Source: Solirubrobacteraceae bacterium
GTDB taxonomy: Bacteria > Actinomycetota > Thermoleophilia > Solirubrobacterales > Solirubrobacteraceae
Direction of reading: 5' to 3'
Assembly (NCBI GenBank): GCA_016462625.1
Contig: JAEMSV010000020.1
Span: forward strand, 1-49,852
Length of the DNA stretch: 49,852 nucleotides
In this document: piece after piece, positions 8,778-16,831 of the stretch
Layout of the letters: each line of letters starts with the position of its first letter
Numbering within the stretch: position 1 is the first letter of the stretch
Position numbers and translations under genes: made by a program
Notes under the pieces: model-generated
Databases searched by the model: none
What the model saw: only the letters and a program-made list of their open reading frames with translations
What the model was told of the DNA's origin: nothing

Positions 8778-8805
8778 ATTGTCACGTACGCCGCCGCCGT
8801 AGGAT
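8778..8805. promoter_or_regulatory. Interlocked divergent promoters (phosphoesterase / ABC transporter)
   Basis: On the plus strand TTGTCA (8779-8784), a 15-base spacer and TAGGAT (8800-8805) stand 7 bases before GTG 8813. On the minus strand the same bases read GACAAT (8783-8778), a -10-like hexamer 8 bases before ATG 8769. The -35 of one gene would thus be the -10 of the other. Confidence 0.5.
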
Positions 8806-8812
8806 GCCGCAC

Positions 8813-9532
8813 GTGAGTTCCGCGCCTGCTCCCGACCGCGCCGCGACCCTGCGCGCGGAGGGGCTGACCAAGACGTTCGGCGCCCGGGAGGCCCTGCGCG
8901 ACGTCACGTTCGATGTGGCCGCCGGCGAGCGCGTCGCGCTCATCGGACCCAACGGCGCGGGCAAGACGACGCTGCTCTCGCTGCTCGCGGGCCTGCAGCG
9001 CCCGACGTCCGGGACCGTGTCGCTGCCACCCCGGGAGATCGGGTGGGTGCCGCAGCAGGTCGCGGTCTACCGGCGGCTGTCGGTCCGCGAGAACCTGCGG
9101 CTCTTCGCGCGGCTCGAGAAGGTCGACGACATCGACGGCGCGGTCGACCGCGCGCTCGCCCTCACCGACCTCGCCGACCGCGAGCGGGACGAGCTCGGCA
9201 CGCTCTCGGGCGGCAACCAGCAGCGGGTGAACATCGCGATCGGCCTGCTGGCCGATCCGCCGGTCCTCCTGCTCGACGAGCCGTCGTCGTCGCTTGACCC
9301 GCGTCAGCGCGCGGTGCTCTGGCAGTTCATCGAGGGGCTGGCGAAGTCCGGCACCGCCGTCGTGTTCGCCACGCACGAGATCGCCGAGGCGCAGCGTCAC
9401 GCCGAGCGGATCCTCGTCCTCGCCGACGGCCAGCTGATCTTCGTCGGGACCGGCGACGAGCTGCGCGCCGCCGGCGGCACCGACGATCTCGAGGCCGCGT
9501 TCGTCGCCCTCCTGGAGGCGAAGGGTCACTAG
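8813..9532 (+). CDS. ABC transporter ATP-binding protein
   Basis: The 239-residue ATPase has Walker A GPNGAGKTT, Q-loop GWVPQQVA, the signature LSGGNQQRVNIA, Walker B VLLLDEPSSSLD and the switch His in FATHEIAEA. It energises the ABC-2 permease encoded next, whose GTG overlaps its stop by one base (TAGTG). The pair is likely an exporter. The substrate is unknown. GTG 8813 is preceded by a leaderless-type promoter. Confidence 0.95.
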   Translation: MSSAPAPDRAATLRAEGLTKTFGAREALRDVTFDVAAGERVALIGPNGAGKTTLLSLLAGLQRPTSGTVSLPPREIGWVPQQVAVYRRLSVRENLRLFARLEKVDDIDGAVDRALALTDLADRERDELGTLSGGNQQRVNIAIGLLADPPVLLLDEPSSSLDPRQRAVLWQFIEGLAKSGTAVVFATHEIAEAQRHAERILVLADGQLIFVGTGDELRAAGGTDDLEAAFVALLEAKGH

Positions 9533-10890
9533 TGCGCTGGCTCCTGCTCAAGGACCTGCAGATCCTGCGTCGCTCGCCGATGCTCGTCGGCCTGCTCGTG
9601 ATCTACCCGATCCTGATCTCGCTGCTGATCGGGTTCGCGCTCTCGCGCGGGCCGGACAAGCCGAAGATCGCGTTCGTCAACGAGGTCCCCGACACGCAGC
9701 AGGTGATCAGCGTCGGCGGTGACCGCGTCGACATCGCGGGCTACAGCTCGCGCCTGTTCGAGCGCGTCGACCCCGTGCAGGTCGACTCGCGCGAGGAGGC
9801 GCTGAAGATGGTCGAGGACGGCGACGTCCTCGGTGCGCTCGTCATTCCCGAGGACGCCGCGAGCAAGCTGCAGAGCGCGGTGGCGCTCGGGGGCAGTGCG
9901 AACAAGCCGACGGTCGAGGTCCTCTACAGCGCGTCCGGCCCCCTCCAGGGCCAGCTCGTGCAGTCGCTCATCGACAGCACGCTCGCGGAGGCGAACGTCG
10001 CGATCGGTGAGCGGCTAACCGAGGTCGCGGCGGGCTACCTGAACATCCTGCTCACGGGCGGCTCGTTCTCGCTGCTGGGCCAGGACTTCGACATCCTCGG
10101 TCTCTCCGAGGCGGAGAAGATCCTCACCGCGCAGGCCGAGCAGCTGCCCGCGGGCTCGCAGGAGCGCGAGGACCTCGAGCGCGTCGCGCGGTTCGCGAAG
10201 CTGGCCGTCGACAACCTCGACTTCTCCGACGAGATCCTGTCGTCGATCAGCAACCCGATCGAGGTCAAGCAGACGCCGGTCGGCGGGAGCGCGGGCACGA
10301 GCCTCGAGTCGTTCGCGGTCGCCGCGTCGGTCGCGCTGTCGCTTATGTTCGTCTGCGTCCTGCTGGCGGCGGGCATGCTCGCGCTGGAGCGGGAGGAGCA
10401 TGCCTACGGCCGGCTCGTGCGCGGCCTGGTCGGACGGTCCAAGCTCATCGTCGAGAAGATCGCGCTCGCGGCGCTGTGCGCGCTGCCGGTCGGGCTGATC
10501 ATGCTCGTCGTCGTCGCGCTGCTCGCCGATCTGGACTGGGCCCGTGCGCCGCAATGGGTCCTCGGGATCCTGGCCGGCGGCTTGGCGTTCGGTGCGCTGG
10601 GCGTCGCGATCGGTGCGGTTGCGCGCGAGGTGCGCGCCGCGTCGCTGCTGGCGTTCCTGCTGTCGCTGCCGATCGCGTTCCTGGCGCTCGTGCCGGCCGG
10701 CACGGTCAACGACACGCTCTATGACGTGATCCGCATCGTGAGCGCCGCGTTTCCCTTCAAGCCCGCACTCCTCGCGATGGACGCGGCCCTGAACCAGAAC
10801 GGCGACCTGTGGGCGCCGCTGGCGCATCTGCTCGCGCTGACCGCCGCGTACGCCGTGCTCGCCCGCGTGGCGCTGCGACGCTTCGGCTGA
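9532..10890 (+). CDS. ABC-2 type transporter permease
   Basis: The 452-residue membrane protein starts MRWLLLKDLQILRRSPMLVG, the usual ABC-2 amphipathic entry followed by the first helix. A roughly 270-residue extracytoplasmic domain follows (about residues 40-310), then about six helices clustered at the C terminus. The order of one helix, a large outside domain and a C-terminal helix bundle matches DrrB/NodJ/YhgE-like exporters. It pairs with the ATPase immediately upstream. A perfect hairpin (10898-10922) follows its stop. The substrate cannot be inferred. Confidence 0.9.
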   Translation: MRWLLLKDLQILRRSPMLVGLLVIYPILISLLIGFALSRGPDKPKIAFVNEVPDTQQVISVGGDRVDIAGYSSRLFERVDPVQVDSREEALKMVEDGDVLGALVIPEDAASKLQSAVALGGSANKPTVEVLYSASGPLQGQLVQSLIDSTLAEANVAIGERLTEVAAGYLNILLTGGSFSLLGQDFDILGLSEAEKILTAQAEQLPAGSQEREDLERVARFAKLAVDNLDFSDEILSSISNPIEVKQTPVGGSAGTSLESFAVAASVALSLMFVCVLLAAGMLALEREEHAYGRLVRGLVGRSKLIVEKIALAALCALPVGLIMLVVVALLADLDWARAPQWVLGILAGGLAFGALGVAIGAVAREVRAASLLAFLLSLPIAFLALVPAGTVNDTLYDVIRIVSAAFPFKPALLAMDAALNQNGDLWAPLAHLLALTAAYAVLARVALRRFG

Positions 10891-10897
10891 CCGTTTG

Positions 10898-10922
10898 AGG
10901 ACGTGCCGAGCGGGCACGTCCT
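10898..10922 (+). terminator. Perfect hairpin after the ABC operon, abutting the next start codon
   Basis: AGGACGTGCC (10898-10907) and GGCACGTCCT (10913-10922) form a 10-bp perfect stem with a 5-base loop. No T-run follows, so it is not a classical intrinsic terminator. It ends 4 bases before ATG 10927 and could instead hold that start in a folded leader. Confidence 0.5.
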
Positions 10923-10926
10923 GAGC

Positions 10927-11430
10927 ATGGATCTCTTCACCCCGCTCCGACTCGGCGCCCGTGCAGCGGGCGCGACCATCGACGCCGCCGTGTGGATTCC
11001 GGGTGCGGTGGCCCGCGAGGTCGTCCATCGGCTCGCGACCCCGCATTCACCCAAGTCCGTCCCGCCGGCCGACGTGCCGGCCGCGGCGGATGTCCCGGCC
11101 GAGGCGGAGGAGGCGACGACCGAGCAGCCCGCGCCTCGTGTGCGTGCGCGGCGGTTCGCCCGGGCGTCCGAGCCGCAGTCCGTCACCCCGCTCTATCCGG
11201 CCGGCGCGAAGATCATCGACGACACGCCGCGGCTGGTCGCGAGCGACGGCCCGGCCGAGGGCGCCGGCGCGGAGGTGCACGTCGAGGAGCCGTGGGCGGG
11301 CTACGCCAAGATGACGGCCGCAGACGTCGTCGATCGGCTCACGGTTGCGGATCCCGCGGCGAAGGCGGTCGTCCGCCTGTACGAGCAGCAGCACAAGGCG
11401 CGAGAGACGGTCCTCGCCGCCGCCGGATAG
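10927..11430 (+). CDS. Hypothetical protein with Ala/Pro-rich linker
   Basis: About 167 residues that I cannot assign to a characterised family. The N-terminal 35 residues (MDLFTPLRLGARAAGATIDA) look amphipathic and might associate with membrane or lipid. An Ala/Pro/Glu-rich linker follows. The conserved-looking C terminus has PWAGYAKMTAADVVDRL and VVRLYEQQHKARETVL, probably helical. An in-frame GTG at 10903 would put the hairpin inside the coding region, so ATG 10927 is preferred. It is transcribed in the same direction as the ABC genes but separated by the hairpin. Confidence 0.65.
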   Translation: MDLFTPLRLGARAAGATIDAAVWIPGAVAREVVHRLATPHSPKSVPPADVPAAADVPAEAEEATTEQPAPRVRARRFARASEPQSVTPLYPAGAKIIDDTPRLVASDGPAEGAGAEVHVEEPWAGYAKMTAADVVDRLTVADPAAKAVVRLYEQQHKARETVLAAAG

Positions 11431-11450
11431 CGCGGCGGCGCATTCGCTGG

Positions 11451-11456
11451 CACAAT
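11451..11456 (+). promoter_or_regulatory. Candidate -10 element of the secreted protein gene
   Basis: CACAAT ends 7 bases before ATG 11464, the spacing seen at several leaderless-type starts here. It supports 11464 over the nearby ATG at 11455, which lies inside the hexamer. Confidence 0.4.
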
Positions 11457-11463
11457 GCGCGGC

Positions 11464-12255
11464 ATGCGTCGATGCATTCTGCTGGTGTGCGCGTTCGCGG
11501 GCGTCTTCTCGGCAACTGCAGAGGCCGCACTGCCGGACGGCACCCGCCCGGTGTCGCGGGAGCTCCGAGCGCTCGGCGTGTCGGTGACGTGGCCGCTCCG
11601 CTCCGCCGCCGCCCAGGTCATGCCGGGAACGAAGCTGCTCGTCGCGGTCCGTCAGCCGTCCGGGCGTCGAACCGTCCGGGTCGCGCTCTCCGAGGTGGAC
11701 CGCACCGGGAGGACCAGCACGGTTGTCGGCGTGGCGCGGATCAAGCGTGGAACGGTGACCCTCACGGTGCCCCGGAAGTTCTCCGCGACCTACGCGCTCA
11801 CGCTGCGCGTCGGCGCGCGGCACTACCGGTCATGGGTCTCGACGACCAAGACCGCGACCGAGGCGCCCGCGCCGGACACGCTTGTGCCCGGCGCCTCGAC
11901 GCTCCCCGAAGACCCGCCGTCCTGTCCCCCCGTGGGAACCGCGGTGGCCTCGCTGACGCTCTCGGCGCCGGTCGTCCCCGCGGGCGGGACGCTCGGTTTC
12001 ACGGCCCTGAATGAAGGCACGACCTGCCTGACCGGTGGCGCCGGCTATGGGCTCGAGCAGCGCGTCGGCGAGGGCTGGGTCGACGTCACGCCGAGCGACC
12101 CCGTCCCGGCGATCGCCTACATCGTCCGCCCGCAGGCGTCGCTGTCGCTGACGGCGAGGATCCCCCAGGAGACGGTGCCCGGCCGCTACCGCCTGGTGGT
12201 CACCCTGACGCCGATCGCGACACCGCTGACCGCGGAGTTCGACGTCACCGGCTGA
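11464..12255 (+). CDS. Secreted protein with bacterial Ig-like domain
   Basis: About 263 residues. The N terminus MRRCILLVCAFAGVFSATAEA is a signal peptide. Two beta-rich regions follow. The second (from about residue 155) has YGLEQRVGEGWVDVTP, then an aromatic/basic stretch and PGRYRLVVTLTP before the end. That is the pattern of Big_14-like immunoglobulin domains that sit on the cell surface or are secreted. No catalytic motif is visible. It is probably exported by Sec. Function unknown. Confidence 0.7.
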   Translation: MRRCILLVCAFAGVFSATAEAALPDGTRPVSRELRALGVSVTWPLRSAAAQVMPGTKLLVAVRQPSGRRTVRVALSEVDRTGRTSTVVGVARIKRGTVTLTVPRKFSATYALTLRVGARHYRSWVSTTKTATEAPAPDTLVPGASTLPEDPPSCPPVGTAVASLTLSAPVVPAGGTLGFTALNEGTTCLTGGAGYGLEQRVGEGWVDVTPSDPVPAIAYIVRPQASLSLTARIPQETVPGRYRLVVTLTPIATPLTAEFDVTG

Positions 12256-12263
12256 CCTCCGCA

Positions 12264-12953
12264 ATGCCGTCCATGCAGATCCCCGCCCGCTTCAACGGCC
12301 CGCCGGGCTCCGGCAACGGCGGCTACAGCGCGGGTCTCCTCGCGGCGCACGTCGAGGCGCCGGCGGTCGAGGTGACGCTCCGCCTGCCCCCGCCGCTGGA
12401 GCGCCCGCTCGCGATCGAGCAGCGTGACGGCGCGACCGTCGCGCTCAATGGGGACGACGTCGTCCTCGAGGCCCGCCCAGTCGAGCTGGACCTCGACCCG
12501 CCCGCAGCACCGCCCCTCGACGATGCCGTCGCGGCCGATGAGGTCTCCCTCTTCCGCGACGGTGAGCGTCACCCGTTTCCGACCTGCGTCGTCTGCGGCC
12601 CGAACCGTGAGCCCGGCGACGGGCTGCGCCTGTTTTCCGGCCCGCTCGGCGACCACCGCTTCGCGACCGTGTTCCGACCCACCGAGCCCGTGACGCTCCC
12701 GCTGCTCTGGGCCGCGCTCGACTGTCCGAGCAGTGCCCCGGCGATCGAGTTCGAGGGCGCCCGCCCGCCGTCGGTCCTCGCCCGCCTGGCGGTGCGGCCG
12801 CTCGCGGAGCTCGAGGCCGGCCAGACGTATCCGATCGTCTCGTGGTCGCTGGGCGAGGACGGCCGCAAGCGCACGACCGGCGTCGCCGCGTTCACGGAAG
12901 CCGGAGAGCCCGTGGCGATCGGCCGGGCGCTCTGGATCGAGCTTCGCGGCTAG
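12264..12953 (+). CDS. Hotdog-fold thioesterase-like protein
   Basis: The 229-residue protein starts with [21 protein letters not shown] and has a central [20 protein letters not shown] block with a CxxCG turn. These features recur in actinobacterial proteins annotated as acyl-CoA thioesterase-like with a hotdog fold. The second half ([11 protein letters not shown], then [19 protein letters not shown]) would be the paired hotdog repeat. A thioester substrate is plausible but not shown by a catalytic residue I can identify. It lies 34 bases upstream of hemB and may not share its promoter. Confidence 0.6.
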   Translation: MPSMQIPARFNGPPGSGNGGYSAGLLAAHVEAPAVEVTLRLPPPLERPLAIEQRDGATVALNGDDVVLEARPVELDLDPPAAPPLDDAVAADEVSLFRDGERHPFPTCVVCGPNREPGDGLRLFSGPLGDHRFATVFRPTEPVTLPLLWAALDCPSSAPAIEFEGARPPSVLARLAVRPLAELEAGQTYPIVSWSLGEDGRKRTTGVAAFTEAGEPVAIGRALWIELRG

Positions 12954-12955
12954 CC

Positions 12956-12977
12956 GTTCGCGAACCGCCGGTACCCT
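12956..12977 (+). promoter_or_regulatory. hemB promoter with palindrome
   Basis: TACCCT (12972-12977) is a -10-like hexamer 10 bases before GTG 12988. Six bases upstream of it lies the perfect 10-base palindrome GTTCGCGAAC (12956-12965), in the -35 to spacer region where a repressor could bind. Both assignments come from position only. Confidence 0.35.
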
Positions 12978-12987
12978 GCAAGACACC

Positions 12988-13965
12988 GTGCCCTTCCCGG
13001 CCACCCGCCTGCGCAGGCTCCGCCGTACCCCGGCGATCCGCGGCCTCGTCCGTGAGACGCGGCTCGACCCGGCCGACTTCGTCTACCCGATGTTCGTCGA
13101 GGCCGGCCTCAGCGGCCGGACGCCGATCGGCTCCATGCCGGGCGTGGACCGGCTCTCGATCTCGGAGGCGGTGGAGGAGGCCGGCCAGGTCCACGCGCTC
13201 GGCATTCCCGCCGTCCTGCTCTTCGGCATTCCCGCCGAGAAGGACGCGGAGGGCACCGGCGCGTACGACGACGAGGGCATCGTCCAGCTCGCCACGCGCG
13301 CCATCAAAGAGGCCCACCCGGACCTGCTCGTCATCGGCGACGTGTGCCTGTGTGAGTACACCGACCACGGCCACTGCGGGCTGCTCACGCCGAGCGGCGA
13401 GGTCGACAACGACAGCTCGCTCGAGCTGCACGCCCGCACCTCCGTGAGCCTCGCGCGCGCGGGCGCCGACATCATCGCCCCGAGCGACATGATGGACGGC
13501 CGCGTCGGCGCGATCCGCCGCGCGCTCGACGACGAGGGCTTCAGCGACGTCCCGATCCTCGCCTACAGCGCGAAGTTCGCTTCCGCCTTCTACGGCCCGT
13601 TCCGCGACGCCGCCGACAGCACGCCCGCCTTCGGTGATCGCCGGGCCTACCAGATGGATCCGGCCAACGGAGACGAAGCCGTCCGCGAGGCGATCCTCGA
13701 CGTCGAGGAGGGCGCCGACATGGTCATGGTCAAGCCCGCGCTGCCGTACCTGGACGTCATCTGGCGCATCAAGGAGCGGACCGGCCTCCCGGTTGCCGCC
13801 TACAACGTCAGTGGCGAGTATGCGATGGTGAAGGCGGCCGCTGCCGCGGGTCACCTCGATGAGGAAGCGGCGGTGCTCGAAGCGCTGACCTCGATCCGCC
13901 GGGCGGGAGCGGACATCGTGATCACCTACCACGCGAAGGACGCAGCACGGTGGATCCAGCAGTGA
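12988..13965 (+). CDS. hemB: Porphobilinogen synthase (delta-aminolevulinic acid dehydratase)
   Basis: This 325-residue enzyme condenses two 5-aminolevulinates to porphobilinogen in the cytoplasm. Lys196 (YSAKFAS) and Lys249 ([10 protein letters not shown]) are the Schiff-base lysines. The active-site zinc motif [14 protein letters not shown] supplies Cys120, Cys122 and Cys130, so this is the zinc-dependent rather than the Asp-rich magnesium type. GTG 12988 is chosen because the family start region ([18 protein letters not shown]) follows directly and a -10 element lies upstream. It is the first gene of a heme operon with the Ahb fusion and hemL. Confidence 0.97.
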   Translation: MPFPATRLRRLRRTPAIRGLVRETRLDPADFVYPMFVEAGLSGRTPIGSMPGVDRLSISEAVEEAGQVHALGIPAVLLFGIPAEKDAEGTGAYDDEGIVQLATRAIKEAHPDLLVIGDVCLCEYTDHGHCGLLTPSGEVDNDSSLELHARTSVSLARAGADIIAPSDMMDGRVGAIRRALDDEGFSDVPILAYSAKFASAFYGPFRDAADSTPAFGDRRAYQMDPANGDEAVREAILDVEEGADMVMVKPALPYLDVIWRIKERTGLPVAAYNVSGEYAMVKAAAAAGHLDEEAAVLEALTSIRRAGADIVITYHAKDAARWIQQ

Positions 13966-15032
13966 CGGCAACCCCCAAGGTCCGGTCACGCAAGGACGGC
14001 AGTGCCGTCCCGCTCGACGAGACCGACAAGAAGCTCCTCAATCTCATGCAGGGGCGCTTCCCCATCGAGCCGCGCCCGTACGCCGCGGTGGCGAAGGCCG
14101 CAGAGCTGAGCGAGGACGAGGTCCTGCGCCGCGTGCAGCACCTCATCAACGAGCGGATCATCCGCCAGGTCACGCCGATCTTCGACACCCGCGCGCTCGG
14201 CTACGGCACGATGCTCGTCGCGGCCAAGGTCGACGCCGAGCACCCCTGGGGGCCGGCGAAGATCATCAACGCGCACCCGGGCGTCAGCCACAACTACCTG
14301 CGCAACCACGAGTTCAACATGTGGTTCACGCTCGCGGTGGAGCCGGATTCCAAGCTGGGGCTCCAGGGCACGCTCGACGTCCTGCAGGAGCTGACTGGCG
14401 CCGAATCGATCCGTCAGCTGCCCACCCTCAAGCTCTTCAAGATCCGCATGGACCTGGAGATGGAGGGCGACACGCAGGACTTGTCCGCGGTCGGCGTCGT
14501 CGAAGAGCCCGTCGACCTCGAGCCGCAGCCGTACGACGAGTTCGACAAGGCCGTCATCCGCGCGACGCAGGGCGATCTGCCCGTCGTCTCCGAGCCGTAC
14601 GTGGATGCCGCCCGCGAGCTGGGCATCACGGTCGACAAGCTCATCGAGCACCTCGTCGGGATGCAGGAGCGCGGCCTGCTGCGCCGCGTCGCGGCGATCC
14701 TCTTCCACCGTCGCGCGGGCTTCAGCGCGAACGGGATGGGCGTCTGGGCCGTGCCCGACGACCAGATCCTCGACATCGGCCGGCGCATGGCGGCCGTCCG
14801 CGGGATCAGCCACTGCTACGAGCGCCCGACCTACGAGGACTGGAAGTACTCCGTCTTCACCATGGCCCACGGCCGCTCGAAGGAGGAGTGCGACGCGATC
14901 CTCGACTCGATCGCCGAGCAGACCGGCATCACCGAGCGGGCGACGCTCTACTCGTCGACCGAGTTCAAGAAGATCCGTCTGCTGTACTTCACGGACGACT
15001 TCAAGAACTGGGAGCGAGAGCACGGCGGATGA
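13962..15032 (+). CDS. Fused siroheme decarboxylase AhbA-AhbB (Lrp/AsnC-like fold)
   Basis: About 356 residues in two homologous halves. The first has [20 protein letters not shown] and then [17 protein letters not shown] and [16 protein letters not shown], the AhbA pattern. The second, from [17 protein letters not shown], has [20 protein letters not shown] and [15 protein letters not shown], the AhbB/NirL pattern. AhbA and AhbB are normally separate subunits that decarboxylate siroheme to 12,18-didecarboxysiroheme in the alternative heme b route; NirDLGH relatives act in heme d1 synthesis. An AsnC-type regulator is unlikely because of the FKK/EFKK and NYLR/CYER blocks. GTG 13962 gives a GTGA overlap with hemB; GTG 13950 is an alternative. 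Confidence 0.85.
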   Translation: MTATPKVRSRKDGSAVPLDETDKKLLNLMQGRFPIEPRPYAAVAKAAELSEDEVLRRVQHLINERIIRQVTPIFDTRALGYGTMLVAAKVDAEHPWGPAKIINAHPGVSHNYLRNHEFNMWFTLAVEPDSKLGLQGTLDVLQELTGAESIRQLPTLKLFKIRMDLEMEGDTQDLSAVGVVEEPVDLEPQPYDEFDKAVIRATQGDLPVVSEPYVDAARELGITVDKLIEHLVGMQERGLLRRVAAILFHRRAGFSANGMGVWAVPDDQILDIGRRMAAVRGISHCYERPTYEDWKYSVFTMAHGRSKEECDAILDSIAEQTGITERATLYSSTEFKKIRLLYFTDDFKNWEREHGG

Positions 15033-16309
15033 GTGTCTCCCTCCGCGACACGAAGTCGCACGAGGCCTATGAGCGAGCGGTGATGTATCTCCCCGGCGGG
15101 GTCAACTCGCCGGTGCGCGCGATGCGGTCGATCGGGCGTGATCCGCTGTTCGTCGAACGCGCGTCCGGCGCCGAGATCCAGGACGTCGACGGGAATCGCT
15201 ACGTCGACTGGGTCTGCTCGTGGGGTCCGCTCATCTGCGGCCACGCGAACGAGGCGATCCTGGAGGCCGTGCGGGCCGCCGCCGCGCGCGGGACCTCATT
15301 CGGGGCGCCGACGATCGGCGAGGTCGATCTGGCCGAGGAGGTCACCCGGCGCATGCCGTCGGTGGAGATGCTCCGCATGACGTCGTCGGGCACCGAGGCG
15401 TCGATGAGCGCGATCCGCCTCGCCCGTGCCGCGACGGGCCGCGAGAAGCTCCTGAAGTTCGCCGGGGCCTACCACGGGCACGTCGACGGCCTGCTGGCCG
15501 AGGCGGGCTCTGGCCTGGCCACGCAGGGGATCCCGGCGTCCCCGGGCGTCACCGAGGCGGCGGCTGCGGCCACGATCATCATTCCCTGGAACGACGCCGA
15601 CGCCGTGCGCGCGGCCGTCGCGGAGCACGAGTTCGCGGCCATCCTCTGCGAGCCGTTCGCGGCGAACATGGGTCTCGTCCCGGCGGCAGAGGGCTTCCTC
15701 GAGCTGCTGCGGCAGGTCGCGACGGAGACCGGCGCGCTGCTGGTCTTCGACGAGGTCATCACGGGCTTCCGCGTCGCGCCCGGCGGCGCGCAGGAGCTGA
15801 CCGGGGTCCTCCCGGACCTCACGGTGATGGGCAAGATCATCGGCGGCGGCCTGCCCGCCGCGGCCTACGGCGGCTCGCGGGAGCTCATGGAGCGCATCGC
15901 GCCCGCCGGCGACGTCTACCAGGCGGGAACGCTCTCCGGGAACCCGCTGGCGGTCGCGGCCGGTCTGGCGACCCTGGCGCAGCTGGACGAGGCCGCGTAC
16001 CTCCGTCTGGCCGCCACGACCGACGCGCTCGCGGCCGGCCTCCAGGAGGCCGCGGGCGGCCGCCCGGTGCAGGTCGCCAGCACGACCGGGCTCGTGACGC
16101 TGTTCTTCAGCGAGCAGCCCGTGCTCGACTACGCCGACGCGCAGGCCTGTGACACCGAGGCCTACGGCGCCTGGTGCCGCGCCCTGCTCGCCCGCGGCGT
16201 CTACCCGCCCGCGTCGCAGTTCGAGGCGTGGTTCCCGTCGCTCGCACACACCGGCGACCACCTCTCGCGCACGATCGACGCCGCCGCGGCAGCGTTCGCC
16301 GCCATCTGA
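15029..16309 (+). CDS. hemL: Glutamate-1-semialdehyde 2,1-aminomutase
   Basis: This 426-residue PLP enzyme makes 5-aminolevulinate from glutamate-1-semialdehyde in the C5 pathway. Family marks are LPGGVNSPVRAM (residues 21-32), FAGAYHGHVDG, LLVFDEVITGFR (about 237-248) and Lys269 in VMGKIIGGGLP, the PLP lysine. ATG 15029 overlaps the Ahb stop (ATGA). It supplies the substrate of HemB, encoded two genes upstream. Confidence 0.96.
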   Translation: MSVSLRDTKSHEAYERAVMYLPGGVNSPVRAMRSIGRDPLFVERASGAEIQDVDGNRYVDWVCSWGPLICGHANEAILEAVRAAAARGTSFGAPTIGEVDLAEEVTRRMPSVEMLRMTSSGTEASMSAIRLARAATGREKLLKFAGAYHGHVDGLLAEAGSGLATQGIPASPGVTEAAAAATIIIPWNDADAVRAAVAEHEFAAILCEPFAANMGLVPAAEGFLELLRQVATETGALLVFDEVITGFRVAPGGAQELTGVLPDLTVMGKIIGGGLPAAAYGGSRELMERIAPAGDVYQAGTLSGNPLAVAAGLATLAQLDEAAYLRLAATTDALAAGLQEAAGGRPVQVASTTGLVTLFFSEQPVLDYADAQACDTEAYGAWCRALLARGVYPPASQFEAWFPSLAHTGDHLSRTIDAAAAAFAAI

Positions 16310-16746
16310 TGGCCGACCCGATCGCAGAGCTCGCCGCGCGGGGTCCCCGCGCCGAGGGTCACGCCGACGCCGTCGTCCGCGCCCTCACGGCGGTGCGCGA
16401 CGGCGCCCGCCGGCACGGTGACGGGCCGTTCGACGATCCCGACCTGGAGCTCCTGCAAGGCGACGCCCAGTACGCGGCCGGCCTGTCGGAGCTCGCGCAG
16501 GTCGGCGATCTGACGGCGATCGCGGAGCTCGCCGAGGTCATCTCGCTCGTCGCGGCGGCACGCGCCCGGGGCGATGCCGAGCTCGCCGAGGCCGCCTGGG
16601 AGGCAGGCGCGGCGGGGATAGGATGGGGTCCGAGCCCCGAGTTGATCGGCGCACGCGCTCGCGCACGTGCAGGCGAAACCGGGGCTGCGGGCGCGCTGCG
16701 GCGTGCCGCGCGCCAGCTCACGAGCGAGATGGCGTCCGGCCGCTGA
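16309..16746 (+). CDS. Small Ala-rich helical protein in the heme operon
   Basis: The 145-residue product begins MADPIAELAARGPRAEGHAD and ATG overlaps the hemL stop (TGATG), so it is co-translated. It is almost entirely predicted helix and rich in Ala, Arg and Glu, with an acidic middle (FDDPDLELLQGDAQYAAGLSEL). No signal peptide, membrane helix or metal motif is visible, and I do not recognise a family. Its position suggests a role tied to heme synthesis or to the bc complex that follows 85 bases later. Confidence 0.65.
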   Translation: MADPIAELAARGPRAEGHADAVVRALTAVRDGARRHGDGPFDDPDLELLQGDAQYAAGLSELAQVGDLTAIAELAEVISLVAAARARGDAELAEAAWEAGAAGIGWGPSPELIGARARARAGETGAAGALRRAARQLTSEMASGR

Positions 16747-16776
16747 GCTAGCGGACCGTTGACGAGCCGACAGCCG

Positions 16777-16828
16777 TACCCTGGACAGCGATAAGGTTCG
16801 GCGCCGCAAAGGACGCCGCTGCAGGAGA
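16777..16828 (+). promoter_or_regulatory. Upstream region of the bc-complex operon
   Basis: TACCCT (16777-16782) is a -10-like hexamer. TTGACG (16759-16764) lies only 12 bases before it, too close for a standard pair. AGGAGA (16823-16828) is a good Shine-Dalgarno sequence 3 bases before GTG 16832, so this message would carry a leader of about 45 bases. Confidence 0.4.
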
Positions 16829-16831
16829 CCC

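Noticed and set aside
13962..15032. Lrp/AsnC transcription regulator
   Set aside because: The fold is shared, but both halves carry the siroheme-decarboxylase blocks and the gene is coupled to hemB and hemL.
16759..16782. TTGACG plus TACCCT as a standard promoter pair for qcrA
   Set aside because: The spacer is only 12 bases, too short for sigma-70-type recognition; only the -10-like element is kept as a weak candidate.
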